From: CAVOBC01 sp963693635
GTDB lineage: Bacteria; Pseudomonadota; Gammaproteobacteria; Pseudomonadales; Azotimanducaceae
Assembly: GCA_963693635.1 (NCBI GenBank)
Contig: CAVOBC010000337.1
Location: 1 to 5,331 of the forward strand
Direction of reading: 5' to 3'
Length of the DNA: 5,331 bases
Shown here: positions 5,328 to 5,331 of the stretch, in pieces
Numbering within the stretch: the first letter of the stretch is position 1
Layout: every line of letters starts with the position of its first letter
Made by a program: the position numbers and the translations under genes
Notes under the pieces: model-generated
Seen by the model: only the letters and a program-made list of their open reading frames with translations
The model's database searches: none
What the model was told of the DNA's origin: nothing

Positions 5328-5331
5328 GGCC

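Overview
The window looks like chromosomal housekeeping and accessory DNA from a Gammaproteobacterium. Three things suggest this. The YihY/BrkB membrane protein is the long form, with a C-terminal cytoplasmic domain, and it overlaps a thioredoxin-like lipoprotein. The prolyl-tRNA synthetase is the bacterial type with an inserted editing domain and closely follows the E. coli protein. The HU protein has a Lys/Ala-rich N-terminal tail, a form common in gamma- and betaproteobacteria. Composition is moderately GC-rich by eye (not computed). I see no transposase, integrase, phage gene, CRISPR array, tRNA or rRNA.

Layout. Bases 1-268 hold no gene I can support; they form a pyrimidine-rich leader ending in a good ribosome binding site. 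On the + strand, yihY (269-1495) overlaps the start of a TlpA/thioredoxin-fold lipoprotein gene (1458-1976), so the two are probably co-transcribed. A broken GrpB-family (UPF0157) gene follows at 2091-2611. It carries two frameshifts, each at a short direct repeat; undoing both gives one uninterrupted 175-codon reading frame. Bases 2612-2787 hold an 8-bp tandem repeat and an 11-bp perfect hairpin. On the - strand, proS (4488 down to 2788) converges on the pseudogene. Upstream of proS are an inverted repeat (4569-4595), a textbook intrinsic terminator for the gene before it (4641-4667), a degenerate 14-bp tandem array (4689-4745), and the HU-family gene (5159 down to 4767) with a clear sigma70-type promoter (5204-5232). 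The right edge holds a -10-like hexamer inside a short direct repeat, too little to assign.

How the genes work together. HU (nucleoid structure) and ProRS (tRNA charging) are separate transcription units on the same strand, divided by the terminator. YihY and the thioredoxin-like lipoprotein form an envelope pair: an inner-membrane protein of uncertain function and a lipid-anchored periplasmic thiol:disulfide protein.

The most distinctive feature is a recurring signature of short tandem duplication and slippage: an 11-bp deletion scar and a 4-bp duplication in the GrpB pseudogene, an 8-bp x3 repeat just after it, an in-frame 18-bp repeat in the proS editing domain, and a 14-bp x4 array downstream of HU. 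I did not find a convincing new multi-gene system.
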